From NCBI GenBank assembly GCA_036320915.1, contig JAXBDG010000006.1:930001-994000 (forward strand): a stretch of 64,000 nucleotides of DNA. The letters run 5' to 3'. This DNA comes from Linnemannia elongata (Eukaryota; Mortierellomycota; Mortierellomycetes; Mortierellales; Mortierellaceae). The position numbers and the translations under genes are program-made. Shown here in pieces: positions 11,365-21,639 of this stretch. Below the pieces are notes generated by a model. The model made no database searches, was not told the DNA's origin, and saw only the letters and a list, made by a program, of their open reading frames with translations. How positions within the stretch are numbered: the first letter of the stretch is position 1; every line of letters starts with the position of its first letter.

Positions 11365-12880
11365 ACCTTTATCTTTTGCTTCGTGCAAACGAGGGAGGAA
11401 GACAGGATGGTCTGTAGGCTTTCATCTGGCTAACAAATGGCTATGGAACGATATCACAGCTTGAAGGGGCGATTCGTTTTTTAGTTTTCTGCCTGTAACG
11501 ATCGCTCCCCTCTCTCACTCTTTCTTTTGTGAAAGTGTTTGTGTTTATCATGGATCGCTCTTTAGACAACCACCACCGCCACAACAACAACAACAACAAC
11601 AACAGCAACAGCAGCACCAGCAACAAAAATAACCAACAACAGGAAAACTTTCATCTTCTTTTTCTATTTTTCCTCCGCGCTGAAAAGAAAAATATGAAAA
11701 GCCTAGGCCGAGCTGTTCTTGCTCACTCGCCGGTGCACTCTTCAAAGAAAGGAGGAAGAACAACATTTTGGAGGTGGACTTTCCAATCAATACTCCCAAC
11801 CTTTTTTTGGTTGTTTTTATCGACTCGTTGTTATTGTTGTTGTTGTTGTTGTTGTTGACGTTTGTTGCAGGCACTAGGCACTGGCCTCTTCCGTACAGAA
11901 AAATCTCCCCAACTCAAAAAATACAGTCAATCGTCAACAATGACGAGATCAGACCCGTATGCTATATTCATAATAGCTAGCCTCTCTTCAATCCAGCTTG
12001 TCCCCCCCCCCCTCTTACCTGTACTTTCATTCCTCAGTCATTGTTGTTACCCGTCAGGAGAGTGGCAGGGTTTTGGGTGCCTATGCTATTAGATTAGATT
12101 TGTCCCATCGCGCATTCCTCGGTTCTAGACCTGTCCAATTACCAACCACTCACCCACCAGGTCCCCTATCCTCCTAATTGCTCATCCGGATAAAACCTCC
12201 GCCCCTTTCATATCTTTTCTCTCTCCATCTTTTTTTTTTTCTTTTCTTTTCTTTCTCGGACCTGAACTCGGAAAGAGCTGGAGAGCTTCTTGGTTCAAGG
12301 CAATTGGTATTGCATCAACATGAGCGAGGGAGAATACTCGAGGAAAATAAAAGATTACACCCATTCAAGAAAGTGGGAGCAATAAGAATTGTCCGTCATC
12401 TCATATATGCCATGGAAAAAAAAAATGAAAGAAGAGCGATGATGAATTGTTTGTAGGACAAGAACACAGAAAAAAAAACTAGATTCAAAAAGACTAGAAG
12501 TCCAGACAAACAACAACACGATCTTGGACCTTTGACCAGAGAACGCGTCTTTTTTTGGTGTGAGCGTAATCCCCATAATCCCTCCAAAAAAAAGGAGACT
12601 GACCAAGAAAACAAGTGACAGACAAGACGTGGTTGTGAGAGAGATAAAAGGGTTTGGTTTCGTTTTTGGTGTTTGTTTTGTATTGATAGGTAAAGCTAGT
12701 AGGTCGATGATGGTGATGATGGGTTATTATGCATCGAGGGCAAAAAGGGAGAAGGTAAAGGTATGCATGTAGGCTGACGGGTGACCCGGGAAAAAGGTGG
12801 CGACACAGGTGAAAAGAGTGAATAAAGAATAAAACGGACTAAAAAATGCGAGAACTATGGTAACAGGATGGGCTTTTTTT
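11365..12880. other. Intergenic, no supported gene
   Basis: Contains CAA/TTG trinucleotide tracts (near 11581-11600 and 11830-11858), a C-run near 12002-12011 and T/CT-rich stretches near 12220-12255. The open frames here are readings of these repeats (polyAsn, polyCys, polyLeu). The right part is the 3' flank of the minus-strand membrane-protein gene. Confidence 0.5.
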
Positions 12881-14029
12881 TTACATGGGGACCTTGACGT
12901 CATCTTCAGTGATAACTTGAGGGTTCCTGGCGGCAGAGCTGCTGTTGGCATAGATGGCACCCTTCTCAAATGAGCCTCGTCCGGGTACGGGGACGGCCGA
13001 CTGTTGGAGAGGAGTTGTTCTAGGAGATGAATGGCCTCCTGTCGTGGTTGAGGGAGGTGGGGGAGGGTATGCCAGGTTGGATACAGCAGTGGTCTGGGTC
13101 ATAGCAGGAGATCCGTTGACAGAACCGCGAACGGGTGCTGAGGGGGTGAACTGGTTCTGCTGCTGCTGGTATGAGTGGCTCTCGGGATAGTACCCTTGTT
13201 GCTGGTCTGCGTAATACTCTTGGGCCTGCTGCTGTTGACGCTGGGCATAATAGGGGTCGTACTGTTGATCGTATTGGTCGTATGGCTGCTGCTGCTGTTG
13301 TGCTGGGTCGGAGTATCCTCCATAGGGCACTTGCTGGTATCCTTGCTGATAATCGTAACCGTCGGCCTGCTGCTGTTGTTGCTGGTGGTGGTGGTGGTGA
13401 GTGGCAGCGGCGCCAGCTCCGCCGCCAATGGCGGCCATTTCTAAGGGACGGCCTCCAGGGCCAGAGGAGCGGCCAATAGGGGTTGCGGGGCGGGGAGGCA
13501 GGGGACTCGAGAGAGAGTCTGGGCGACCTGCAGCTCCGCCAGCACCGCCAGCAGCAGCGCCAGAAGTAATGGGTCCAGCATTATGATCATCCAAAAACTC
13601 GAGACGTCTCTTGCGGGCCTTACTCTTTTTCCTCTGACGCATCACAAAAACGGCCACGAGAAAGGCCAGAACAAGGACACCGGCAATACCTCCAATGACA
13701 GGTGCAATGATCGATTTACCGTTGCCTCCATCTTTTTGACCTGCATCGTTACCGCTGTCGCTGGGGAGGGTGGCAGTGCTGGTGGCATATCCTGTCGTGG
13801 AAGAACCGGCCCTGGTGGTAGACTTGGGTGGTGGTTTAGTCTTTGAAGTACCAGGTTGGACAGGGTCGGGAGGGGCGGAGGTTGGGTCTGTGGTGGTAGT
13901 GGGGGGAACAGGATTATCAGTAGTCGTAGGGACGGTGGGAGGATTGGTTGTGGTTGTGGCGATAGTTGGAGTGGGGGGTGGGGTGGTGAGGACTCCCGAG
14001 GAAGAGGTGCCGGAAGGTGGTACTGCCAT
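12881..14029 (-). CDS. Single-pass membrane protein, Thr/Pro-rich outside, Gln/Tyr-rich tail
   Basis: Single exon, 382 codons, starting at ATG 14029. Residues 1-100 are Thr/Ser/Pro-rich and likely O-glycosylated. One clear membrane helix spans about 105-130 (IIAPVIGGIAGVLVLAF onward), followed by a basic stop-transfer MRQRKKSKARKRR. The cytoplasmic part has Gly/Ala/Pro runs, a His/Gln stretch, then Gln- and Tyr-rich repeats (YDYQQGYQQ, QYDQQYDPYYAQ) to the end. There is no evident signal peptide; either insertion uses the TM segment alone or a 5' exon was missed. The layout resembles fungal wall-stress sensors and Mid2-type proteins, but no WSC domain is seen, so function is unassigned. Confidence 0.7.
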   Translation of the reverse strand: MAVPPSGTSSSGVLTTPPPTPTIATTTTNPPTVPTTTDNPVPPTTTTDPTSAPPDPVQPGTSKTKPPPKSTTRAGSSTTGYATSTATLPSDSGNDAGQKDGGNGKSIIAPVIGGIAGVLVLAFLVAVFVMRQRKKSKARKRRLEFLDDHNAGPITSGAAAGGAGGAAGRPDSLSSPLPPRPATPIGRSSGPGGRPLEMAAIGGGAGAAATHHHHHQQQQQQADGYDYQQGYQQVPYGGYSDPAQQQQQPYDQYDQQYDPYYAQRQQQQAQEYYADQQQGYYPESHSYQQQQNQFTPSAPVRGSVNGSPAMTQTTAVSNLAYPPPPPSTTTGGHSSPRTTPLQQSAVPVPGRGSFEKGAIYANSSSAARNPQVITEDDVKVPM

Positions 14030-16056
14030 GGTAGTGGGCGATTGGTATTAGAAAGGATTGATTAAATAGCTGTTTTTAATATTGGGCACGAAGGATTTAG
14101 GGGGTATCGTGTGGAGGAAGTAAGTGGGAAGAGAAGGAGGAAGAATAGGAGGAGAGTGAATGAGTTGATGTATGTGAGAGGGTGGAGGAAGGAAGGAGGG
14201 AGGCGAGATGGCGATGGAGATCAGTGAAAAAAAGAAAGGAAGAAGCAGAAAGAAAGGAAGGGGAGGAAGAAGGGGAAGAAGGAAGAAACAAAAGAACAGA
14301 AAGAAAAAAGAAAAAAAAAAGATAAACAAAGAGAGGGCCACTCTGTATTGTTTATTAATTGATTGAAGTTGAACCCAAAAACCAACAGCCATGGCAAAAA
14401 AAGAGAGAGAAAGAGGCAACGACCGCACAAAAGACAAGAATAGAACAGAGCAGGCATACTCTCACTCTCCCTTCTCTTTTATCTCTTGCTTGCTCGCTCT
14501 TCTTTTTCTTTTTCCTTGTAACTCAACCTTCTTTCACTCTCATTGTCCTCCACGCAATTGCAAGTTGCAACATATGGAGACAACGACCCATTATCCTGGC
14601 AGGAGTGTGAGATAGTTGTCAGCCACGATGAACGACTAAGGAGTGAAAATGAGAAGGGCATGTGTGGACTTATCCAAAAGCATGCAGCACGCAGGGGGCA
14701 TGGGTGCGATAGAGAGAAAGAATGGTGTGAACAGATGATAATAGGTCAAAGGGAGACATCCGATCCACCCCTCTCACTTTAACACTTTAACATGCCGCAA
14801 GGAGGAGAAGGAGGCAGAGAAAGAACAAGGGCATCATCACCATCCAACTCTCTCTCTCTCACTCACTGTTCTCTCTCCCTTTGCTCTTTTTGTCTTGTTC
14901 TTGAATATGCCATACTATCAAATACCATAACAAGGTCCTCAAACAATAAAAGGCGACCACTCTTGCCATCTCTTTCTCATCCTTCCTCCTTGCCGCTTCA
15001 GCTATGTCACCTTAAGAACCCTGTCGCCTGTCTCAGGTCCCGTACACACCCACGTACATAAGAAAATGAATAAAAGCAAATACCAATCAAAGAGGGGGGA
15101 CAGGGGTCAGTCATTAGGAGGGTTGGGTGGTCCGGGACCGAAATGCAATCTCATTTTGCGAGAGAAATCTCAACCCGCCAACAGGACGACGGATATAAGT
15201 GAGACGGACAAAGTGAGTCCCTTCTTTTTTTTTCAATCCCACTCCCACTAGCCTATATATTCACTCGCTCTTGTTTCCCTGTTCGTTTCCGACAGGAGTT
15301 GAATGGAAGAAACAAAGGAGAAGGGAACAAAAGCATACATATATGAATACTTTTTTTGCGGGATGAGATGAAAACAGAGAATAACGGGTTTTTTGCTGTA
15401 CCTCGCATGCCTATAAAGCAACTTGCGATATGACATGCTGTTGGGTTCGAACAAGGCTCTTGCTCTCTTTTCTTTTCATTCACTCTCCTGCCCTACGTTT
15501 GCTCCTGCCTGTTCGCCTCCTTGCTCCCACTCACCCTTCTTTTGCAGTGTCTCGCCTCAAACCACCTCTCTTTTTTATTTCATCTTTACTCGGGTTTCTC
15601 TGGCTATCTCGATGCCTTTTAGCATTGTGTTGTTATGAGGCCATTTCTGGTTCTCCAAAAGACTACAGCCCTTGGAGTGTATTATTGTCGTCGGGGAGTG
15701 TCAGGCGATTTCTCACCACAGAACCATCTCACTCCCTCCTTCACGCCTACCGCCAAAAATACATTTTGTTACTTCTTCACTTCCATATGAACACAGAAAC
15801 ACAAAAACGCAGCGGCTTCTGTTGCCGTCGCCGTAGCCATCGATCCCAATCTCAATCCGCGAGCAGCCATTTCTTAGTCAACAAAAAAAGGCTGAAGTAA
15901 AAAACGACAACGCCATGTCTTGTTGGTTGATCTCATGCTTCCACCCAGGACAGTAAGTTCAAGGCTGCATTATTGTGTTTATTGGGTTTCTTTGCGCCTT
16001 CCTCCTCGTGTGCTGTGGAATTAAATAGAACACCAAGATTGTGTACCCTCCTATTG

Positions 16057-16090
<34 letters not shown>

Positions 16091-18152
16091 TTTCTCTGAC
16101 AGTTGGGTTAATTACAATGGCACAATAGGGGGCGACGGATGGGGGTGTGGATGGTCATGAATCTAAAAAGAGCATTGCAATTTTTTCATTTTTTCTGTGG
16201 CTCTCTCTCTCTCTCTCTTTCTCTCTCTTTCTCTCGTCCTTTGAACCATTCTCCGACAAATCAATGGAATTTTAACTGAAGACTTTGGCCCTCCAAAGGC
16301 GATGGGTACAATCGTTCAGTTGGGTGATTACCAGTAAAAGTACATACCTTGAAACGCCCATTTTCAAAGAGTGATACGACATGGTAGACCAAGCCCCTGT
16401 TGTCGTGGGTGTAATTTCTATAGCGTCTCATCTCGCATAATTGTCCCAAAGTAAATGTAGGTGTAATGAGATTATGTCCGGGAGAAAGGAATGAATGAAA
16501 AAGAAGGGTAGACACCTTGGTTATTTATCCAAGGTTGGAGGCTGTCGGGATATTCGTACCATTGTCATGGCTCAAATGAGAAGGGAGACAATCAATGGAA
16601 AGAAAATGGAGAGCAACATATGTCTCATTTTACCCGCAAGGTACCCTTAGGCAAAAGGGATACATGACAGTGACGACTTGGGTGTTTACGATGCGTGCAA
16701 TTACAGTGGTGTGACCGAAGGGAAAGGTGGAGGCAGCGGATCATCCTCTTGTCTTTAAATCTTCACTCTCAACGTTCTCCGGAAGCTGAGCAACCGCTGT
16801 TTGAATTAGTGGATGATAATACCCACGTTGGTCGCAAAATATATTTACATATAAATAAGTCACGAAAAGTGATGGGTACATGATCATTCGCACGTTTTCA
16901 ACGTGCTCAGTCAGTCATGAATTGTTAGACCCTGAAGAAATCGTCCGAGTTCTTGGACCATCAATCGTTGCCAAGGTCGCCATCACCAGGTCCGTGATGA
17001 TCATCTCATATTTATTTATTCAATCGGCAGACAACTTTATCAGTGTTACCCCTGAATTGATGGCGGCGTAGCAGCCAGGAATATCGCATCCTTCTTGATC
17101 GTCAAATTATCCTGTCGATGCTAACACATGCGGGCTTTACTATGAGTGGAAGACAGTTGATCGTCCTGGCAACTCGAGCCCATGGGCTCATTGAACTTTT
17201 TTTCCCCCCTGCGTAACATGATGAGTATGCCGACATGAATGGTTCGTCACTAAAATGGGCATGTCCATCATAGAGAGATACATTCACTCTCTCTCAATGG
17301 ATAAAGCGGTAAACAGATATAAACAAAAGAATCTCTGTCATCTCTTTTGTTATCGTGGCGAAGAATGGATGACAGAAATGTAAGTCCTATCTTGTTGCTC
17401 TCAGTTGTAGGATCAGGATGAACGCGAGAGATATTGGTGGCGGGAGTATATCGATCGCGGCGTTTTGTTCATTGGCTGACAAGTTGCAGCTAATAGGCAA
17501 ACCGCGTGGTGTGCCTGAAGAGGTGAGAAAGAGAAAAGGAACAAAAGGGGGAAGCAGGGGGTTTATGAAAGCAGGAAAGGAAAAAACACTAGCTACTCGA
17601 AAAAAAAAAAAAAAAAATATGGTTTGATTGGCAAAGCAACGTAAACATAAACAACACGTTCTCATTTCTAATGTGCAGTGGACAAATTCTCACAGTTTGA
17701 TTTTGACAAGCGAAATGAAGGCACATAGGGCATACGGGAACAAAGGTGGAGGTTCAAGTTTAGTCTTTCTCTCATTTTTTGCTCTTTTGCTTTGTTTTCG
17801 TTTTTTTTTGTGCGACCGAGGTGGTTATGTGCCTTTCTTATTCTTCTTCGGTGGCCTCTACTTTCCTCACGACGTCAGAACAGATAGAGAGAGAGAGAGT
17901 GAGAGAGTGAGAGAGAGAGAGATAGACGCAGACACATCCCAATGAACGGCATAACTTCTCCAAACTTTAACAGCCACAGTCCCTTTCATGTATCGATTAA
18001 TCTTGCCCCTCTTTCTGTCCATTGAAGGATCTATAAAACCAGTGTCTCATATCCCACGTTTTTGTTTCTTTCTTTCCTTCTCCTCTTATTCTTCTCTTCA
18101 CACCACGCCCTTCTCATTCTTCTCCCTCCACACAGCCTTCACTTCTTTTATC
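14030..18152. other. Long divergent intergenic region
   Basis: About 4.1 kb without a supported gene. The left end (14090-14330) is purine-rich on the plus strand, the CT-rich leader of the minus-strand membrane protein. It also holds a T-run of about 31 at 16059-16089, CT repeats near 16201-16236 and GA repeats near 17886-17926. A 70-codon frame at 17418-17627 begins with MNARDIGGGSISIAAF but runs into polyLys from an A-run and is not supported. The last 150 bp before 18153 is a pyrimidine-rich leader for the ADH gene. Confidence 0.45.
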
Positions 18153-21100
18153 ATGACTCTCATCACTTCCGAGCCCGTCGTAGCGCCCGTCGTCGAGGCT
18201 CCCGCCGTCGAGACCCTTTCTATCGAGAACCCAACCTACACCGCCTTTGCCGCCGGACCTGGAGGTCAATCCTTTGTCCAAAAGCAGTTGGAGCTCCCCA
18301 AGCTCGGTTTATTCGATGGTAAGACACGCTCATTTACCCATCCATTGCATGGTCATTTCACAATGCATTTCGTGTACACAACCTTCATTGATCTCACACC
18401 TTGTACTCCCACTTTGTCCCTGCATCCTTTCCATGTAGTCGCCGTGGCGATCATCTGCTGTGGTGTCTGCTATACCGACACCATGTACGCGGCCATGGCC
18501 GAGGGAATGGTTGTCGGTCACGAGATCGTCGGCCGCGTCGAATTCAAGGGTGAGGCCGTCACCAACGTCGACATCGGCGACACCATCGGTTTCGGTTACA
18601 TTCGCTCCACCTGCCTGGAATGTCAATTCTGCCTCTCCGGTCAAGAAAACATGTGCCCCAAGCGAACCACCTTCACCAACGGTATTGGCGGTCTTGCCAA
18701 TGCCTCCGTCTGGGATTCGCGATTCGTCTACAAGATCCCCAGCAGCATCGAACCTCGACATGCAGGACCTCTGACCTGTGCCGGAGCTTCGGTCTTTGGT
18801 GCCCTTTATGGATACAATATTAGCCCCACTGCCACTATCGGTGTCGTCGGTCTCGGTGGACTTGGTCATTTGGCCATCAAGTTTGCAAAGGCTTGGGGAT
18901 GCAAAGGTAATGAACATGTTTTTTTCTTACTATTCCATTTTAATTTATTTTTTTGGGAGAATGATAAAAAACAGATGGCGGTATATTGTCCGGAAGAGAT
19001 GTGCGAATGCCAATCTCTTTCTCTTTTTTCATTAGTGAGAGAAGGAGGATTCAGAGATTCGCGTGAACATCTTGCTCCTCATTCAGTCTCGATTTTTTTC
19101 TTGGGTATCTTTGCTGCTCTGAACATGGACGAATTCTTGGAAAAACGACGATGTGAAGAATGACATTGAGAAAGGAATGGATCTATGGGATTGGTGTGAA
19201 CATTTTTTTTGTTGTGAGTGTCTCTTTCCATCTTTGTTGTCTGTGTTGAAGACTGTCAGGCCTGTCTGTGCTCGGATGACTTCCATCTTACCTTTTTATT
19301 TTCACACTCTGTCCCGCTCGGCACGGACCTACATCCTCGTCGTTCAATTGCTGAAAAACTCTTGACCTGGATGAATGAGGAACGATTGTCAATATCAGTA
19401 CTGGACAAGAAAAGAGGGGTGTTATTTCTTCGGCCACTTCTTTGTTGATGTTGAGGCGGCTTTAGTTCGACGCCCATCATCTCGCTCGGTGCGGGTTGTG
19501 TTCATGTGGTCTGCGTTGCTTGCTGTTCTTTTCTGTCTCTTTTCTTCGGTTTGTTCGCCGACCTTGTTAGTTTCTTTTTTTTTCTTCTGCTGCTGTGTGA
19601 GTTTTCTTGTTGCAACTCTTGTTCACGTTCCTTTTAATCGCGTGTTGTCGCCAGTTTGACGTACTCGTTCCTTTTTCTTTGTTGATTTTCGGGCGCCATT
19701 CCTTCCTTCCTTCCCAATTACCACATATTTCTAGTATCCCCTGCCCTGCTTTTCAATTCCTCCGCACTTGCATAGAACCCAATGCATGGTCGAGCCCTAT
19801 TTTTTTTTGGTCATGTTGAACCACCCACTGAGTCAACAAACAACCCAGCCCAACACACACAACAAAAAACTTCTCATTGCTGGTTTCATCCTTGCAAGAA
19901 AAAAAAAGAGGGAAAAAGTAATAGAAGGAAAGAAAAACAAACAAAGAGCAAGGCATAACAACGCAGGCGATGGTCTGTTTTGGTAAATCTGTGCATCATC
20001 TCCCTCTTTTCTACGTCTTTCCTCCCTCCCTCCGTCCGTCCGTCCTTCCTTTGCTTCGATCATTCCTTTCCCTCTCTTCTTTTGTCTCCCCAACCCCATC
20101 TTTCTTTATACTGTCCCTCATTTGTTCGCCGCTTCCATGACAAGCTCGTGCCTTCTCTCTTCTGCTTCCTCGTACTAACTACCCCCCCCTCCCATCTCTT
20201 CTCGCTTCCTCTTTCATTTTTCTCTTTGTATGCTGCAACCTTCCTGATCCATCCAACCCCTCCTTCTCCACCTCTTATTCATCTAATCCGCTCCTGCACA
20301 ACCATCATTCTCGTACCCCTAAAACAAAACACACACCCTGTTCCCCCTTCATTCCTAACCTGTCGAACAATCGCCCCTTACCCACTGCCCCTGCGTCTAT
20401 CTGCCTTGTGTCCTATCCCCGCTTCATCCTTCAACTTTATCGTCTTCCACCGTCTTCAACCACCTATTAAACATTACATGCACGCATCTACCCTGCCTCT
20501 CCTTCCACCGCTACCACCCTCGTGCTTCCCAATCGCTCTTCATCATACCCCTGAACTTTCTCCCTTTCTTTCCTCTCCTTCTCACCACTCAACAAACAGT
20601 CGTCGCCATCTCGTCGAGCCATGAAAAGAAAAGGGACGCGTTGGCCTTTGGCGCACACGAGTTTATCTGCACAAAAGACCCCATCACAACCACAACAAAG
20701 ATGGACTATATCCTCAACACCCACGTAGGCGACCTACCCTGGGAGACCTTCGTCAGCCTTCTAATCACCAACGGAACCCTCATCAATCTTGGCATTGCTG
20801 CCAAACCCTCCATGGAGATACCTTATATGCCCCTTCTCTTCAACCAACGTAAGTTTACAATTGCTACAGTCACCCTCTTTCCTCGATTCAACACACAATC
20901 CTGTGCGCGCCTAACGTTTCTCTCCCCCCTACTCCCTCCCCTTTTTTCCCTCCCCTGAGCAGTCAAGGTCGTCGGTTCATTGGTTGCATCGCGCCATGTC
21001 GTCAACAAGATGTTTGAGTTCGCCGCCCGCCACAACATCAAACCCGAGATCGAGGAGTACGACATGACCGCCAAGGTAATACAGCACCTTCCATTTCATC

Positions 21101-21357
21101 TGCTGCATCCTTTCATTTGTTCATCTGCACCTCCTCCTTCCCCCCCCCCCCCCTTCAAACACAAACAATCGATGCATGATATCTTTTTATCCTCCCCCTT
21201 TGTACCTCGTATCTCGTACTCGCTCTCTTCAATCTGCATATCTTAATTACTTGACTCAATTGTTATTCAGGGATGCCGTGAGGGTTTCAAGCGCGTCACC
21301 GAGCAGAAGGCCCGCTACCGCGTCGTGCTCAACGTCCCCAGGAACCTGGCCTTGTAA
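18153..21357 (+). CDS. Zinc-dependent alcohol dehydrogenase, CAD/MDR family
   Basis: Five exons: 18153-18318, 18439-18906, 20600-20848, 20963-21075, 21271-21357; 360 codons, normal for the family. It would reduce aldehydes or oxidise alcohols with NADP(H). Catalytic zinc ligands are C63 (in CGVC), H83 (GHE) and C169 (GPLTCAG). The structural zinc loop is C114, C117, C120, C128. The dinucleotide site is GLGGLGH at 193-199. Exon 2 ends at KAWGCK and exon 3 resumes with VVAISSSHEKKRDALAFGAHEFI, so protein continuity crosses a 1693-nt intron. Oddities: the segment from CGVC to GHE is about five residues shorter than usual, and the common SDxH is TDTM, so the usual proton-relay His is absent. AATAAA follows at about 21551. 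Confidence 0.85.
18907..20599 (+). other. 1693-nt intron of the ADH gene
   Basis: Starts GTAATG and ends AACAAACAG. The flanking exons join without a gap in the family alignment, so no coding exon is missing inside. About 19990-20590 is strongly pyrimidine-rich, like upstream regions elsewhere in the window. No transposon ends or structured RNA recognised. Confidence 0.7.
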
Positions 21358-21639
21358 AAAAACAAACAAACAAGCAAACAAACAAACAGCAGGAGACGGG
21401 CATCTCCAAGCGCGCCTAGCCAGTGCGCCAAACTAGTGTGGCCCAACACTCCACAACACTCGATACCAGGAAATGTCACTCCAAGCTCTTTCTTTCCACA
21501 GGTTCAATCAATGACCTGAAACTTTACTGTTTTTTTTTTTTTTTCTTTCTCAATAAAAACTTCGAGGACAAAGAGGGGGTATCACTCTCTCACTCCCTCA
21601 CTATCTCTCTTATTCTCAAGAAAGCAGCTGCGTGTCTTT

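Noticed and set aside
11548..11874. PolyAsn/polyCys frames on both strands
   Set aside because: Translations of CAA/TTG trinucleotide repeats.
17418..17627. 70-codon frame starting MNARDIGGGSISIAAF
   Set aside because: Ends in polyLys made by an A-run, with no neighbouring exon and no family likeness.
18330..18917. 195-codon open frame on the minus strand
   Set aside because: Antisense of ADH exon 2; Gly/Asp/Val-rich shadow.
19980..20624. 214-codon open frame in the ADH intron
   Set aside because: Pro/Ser/Leu-rich reading of a pyrimidine tract; the flanking ADH exons join without it.
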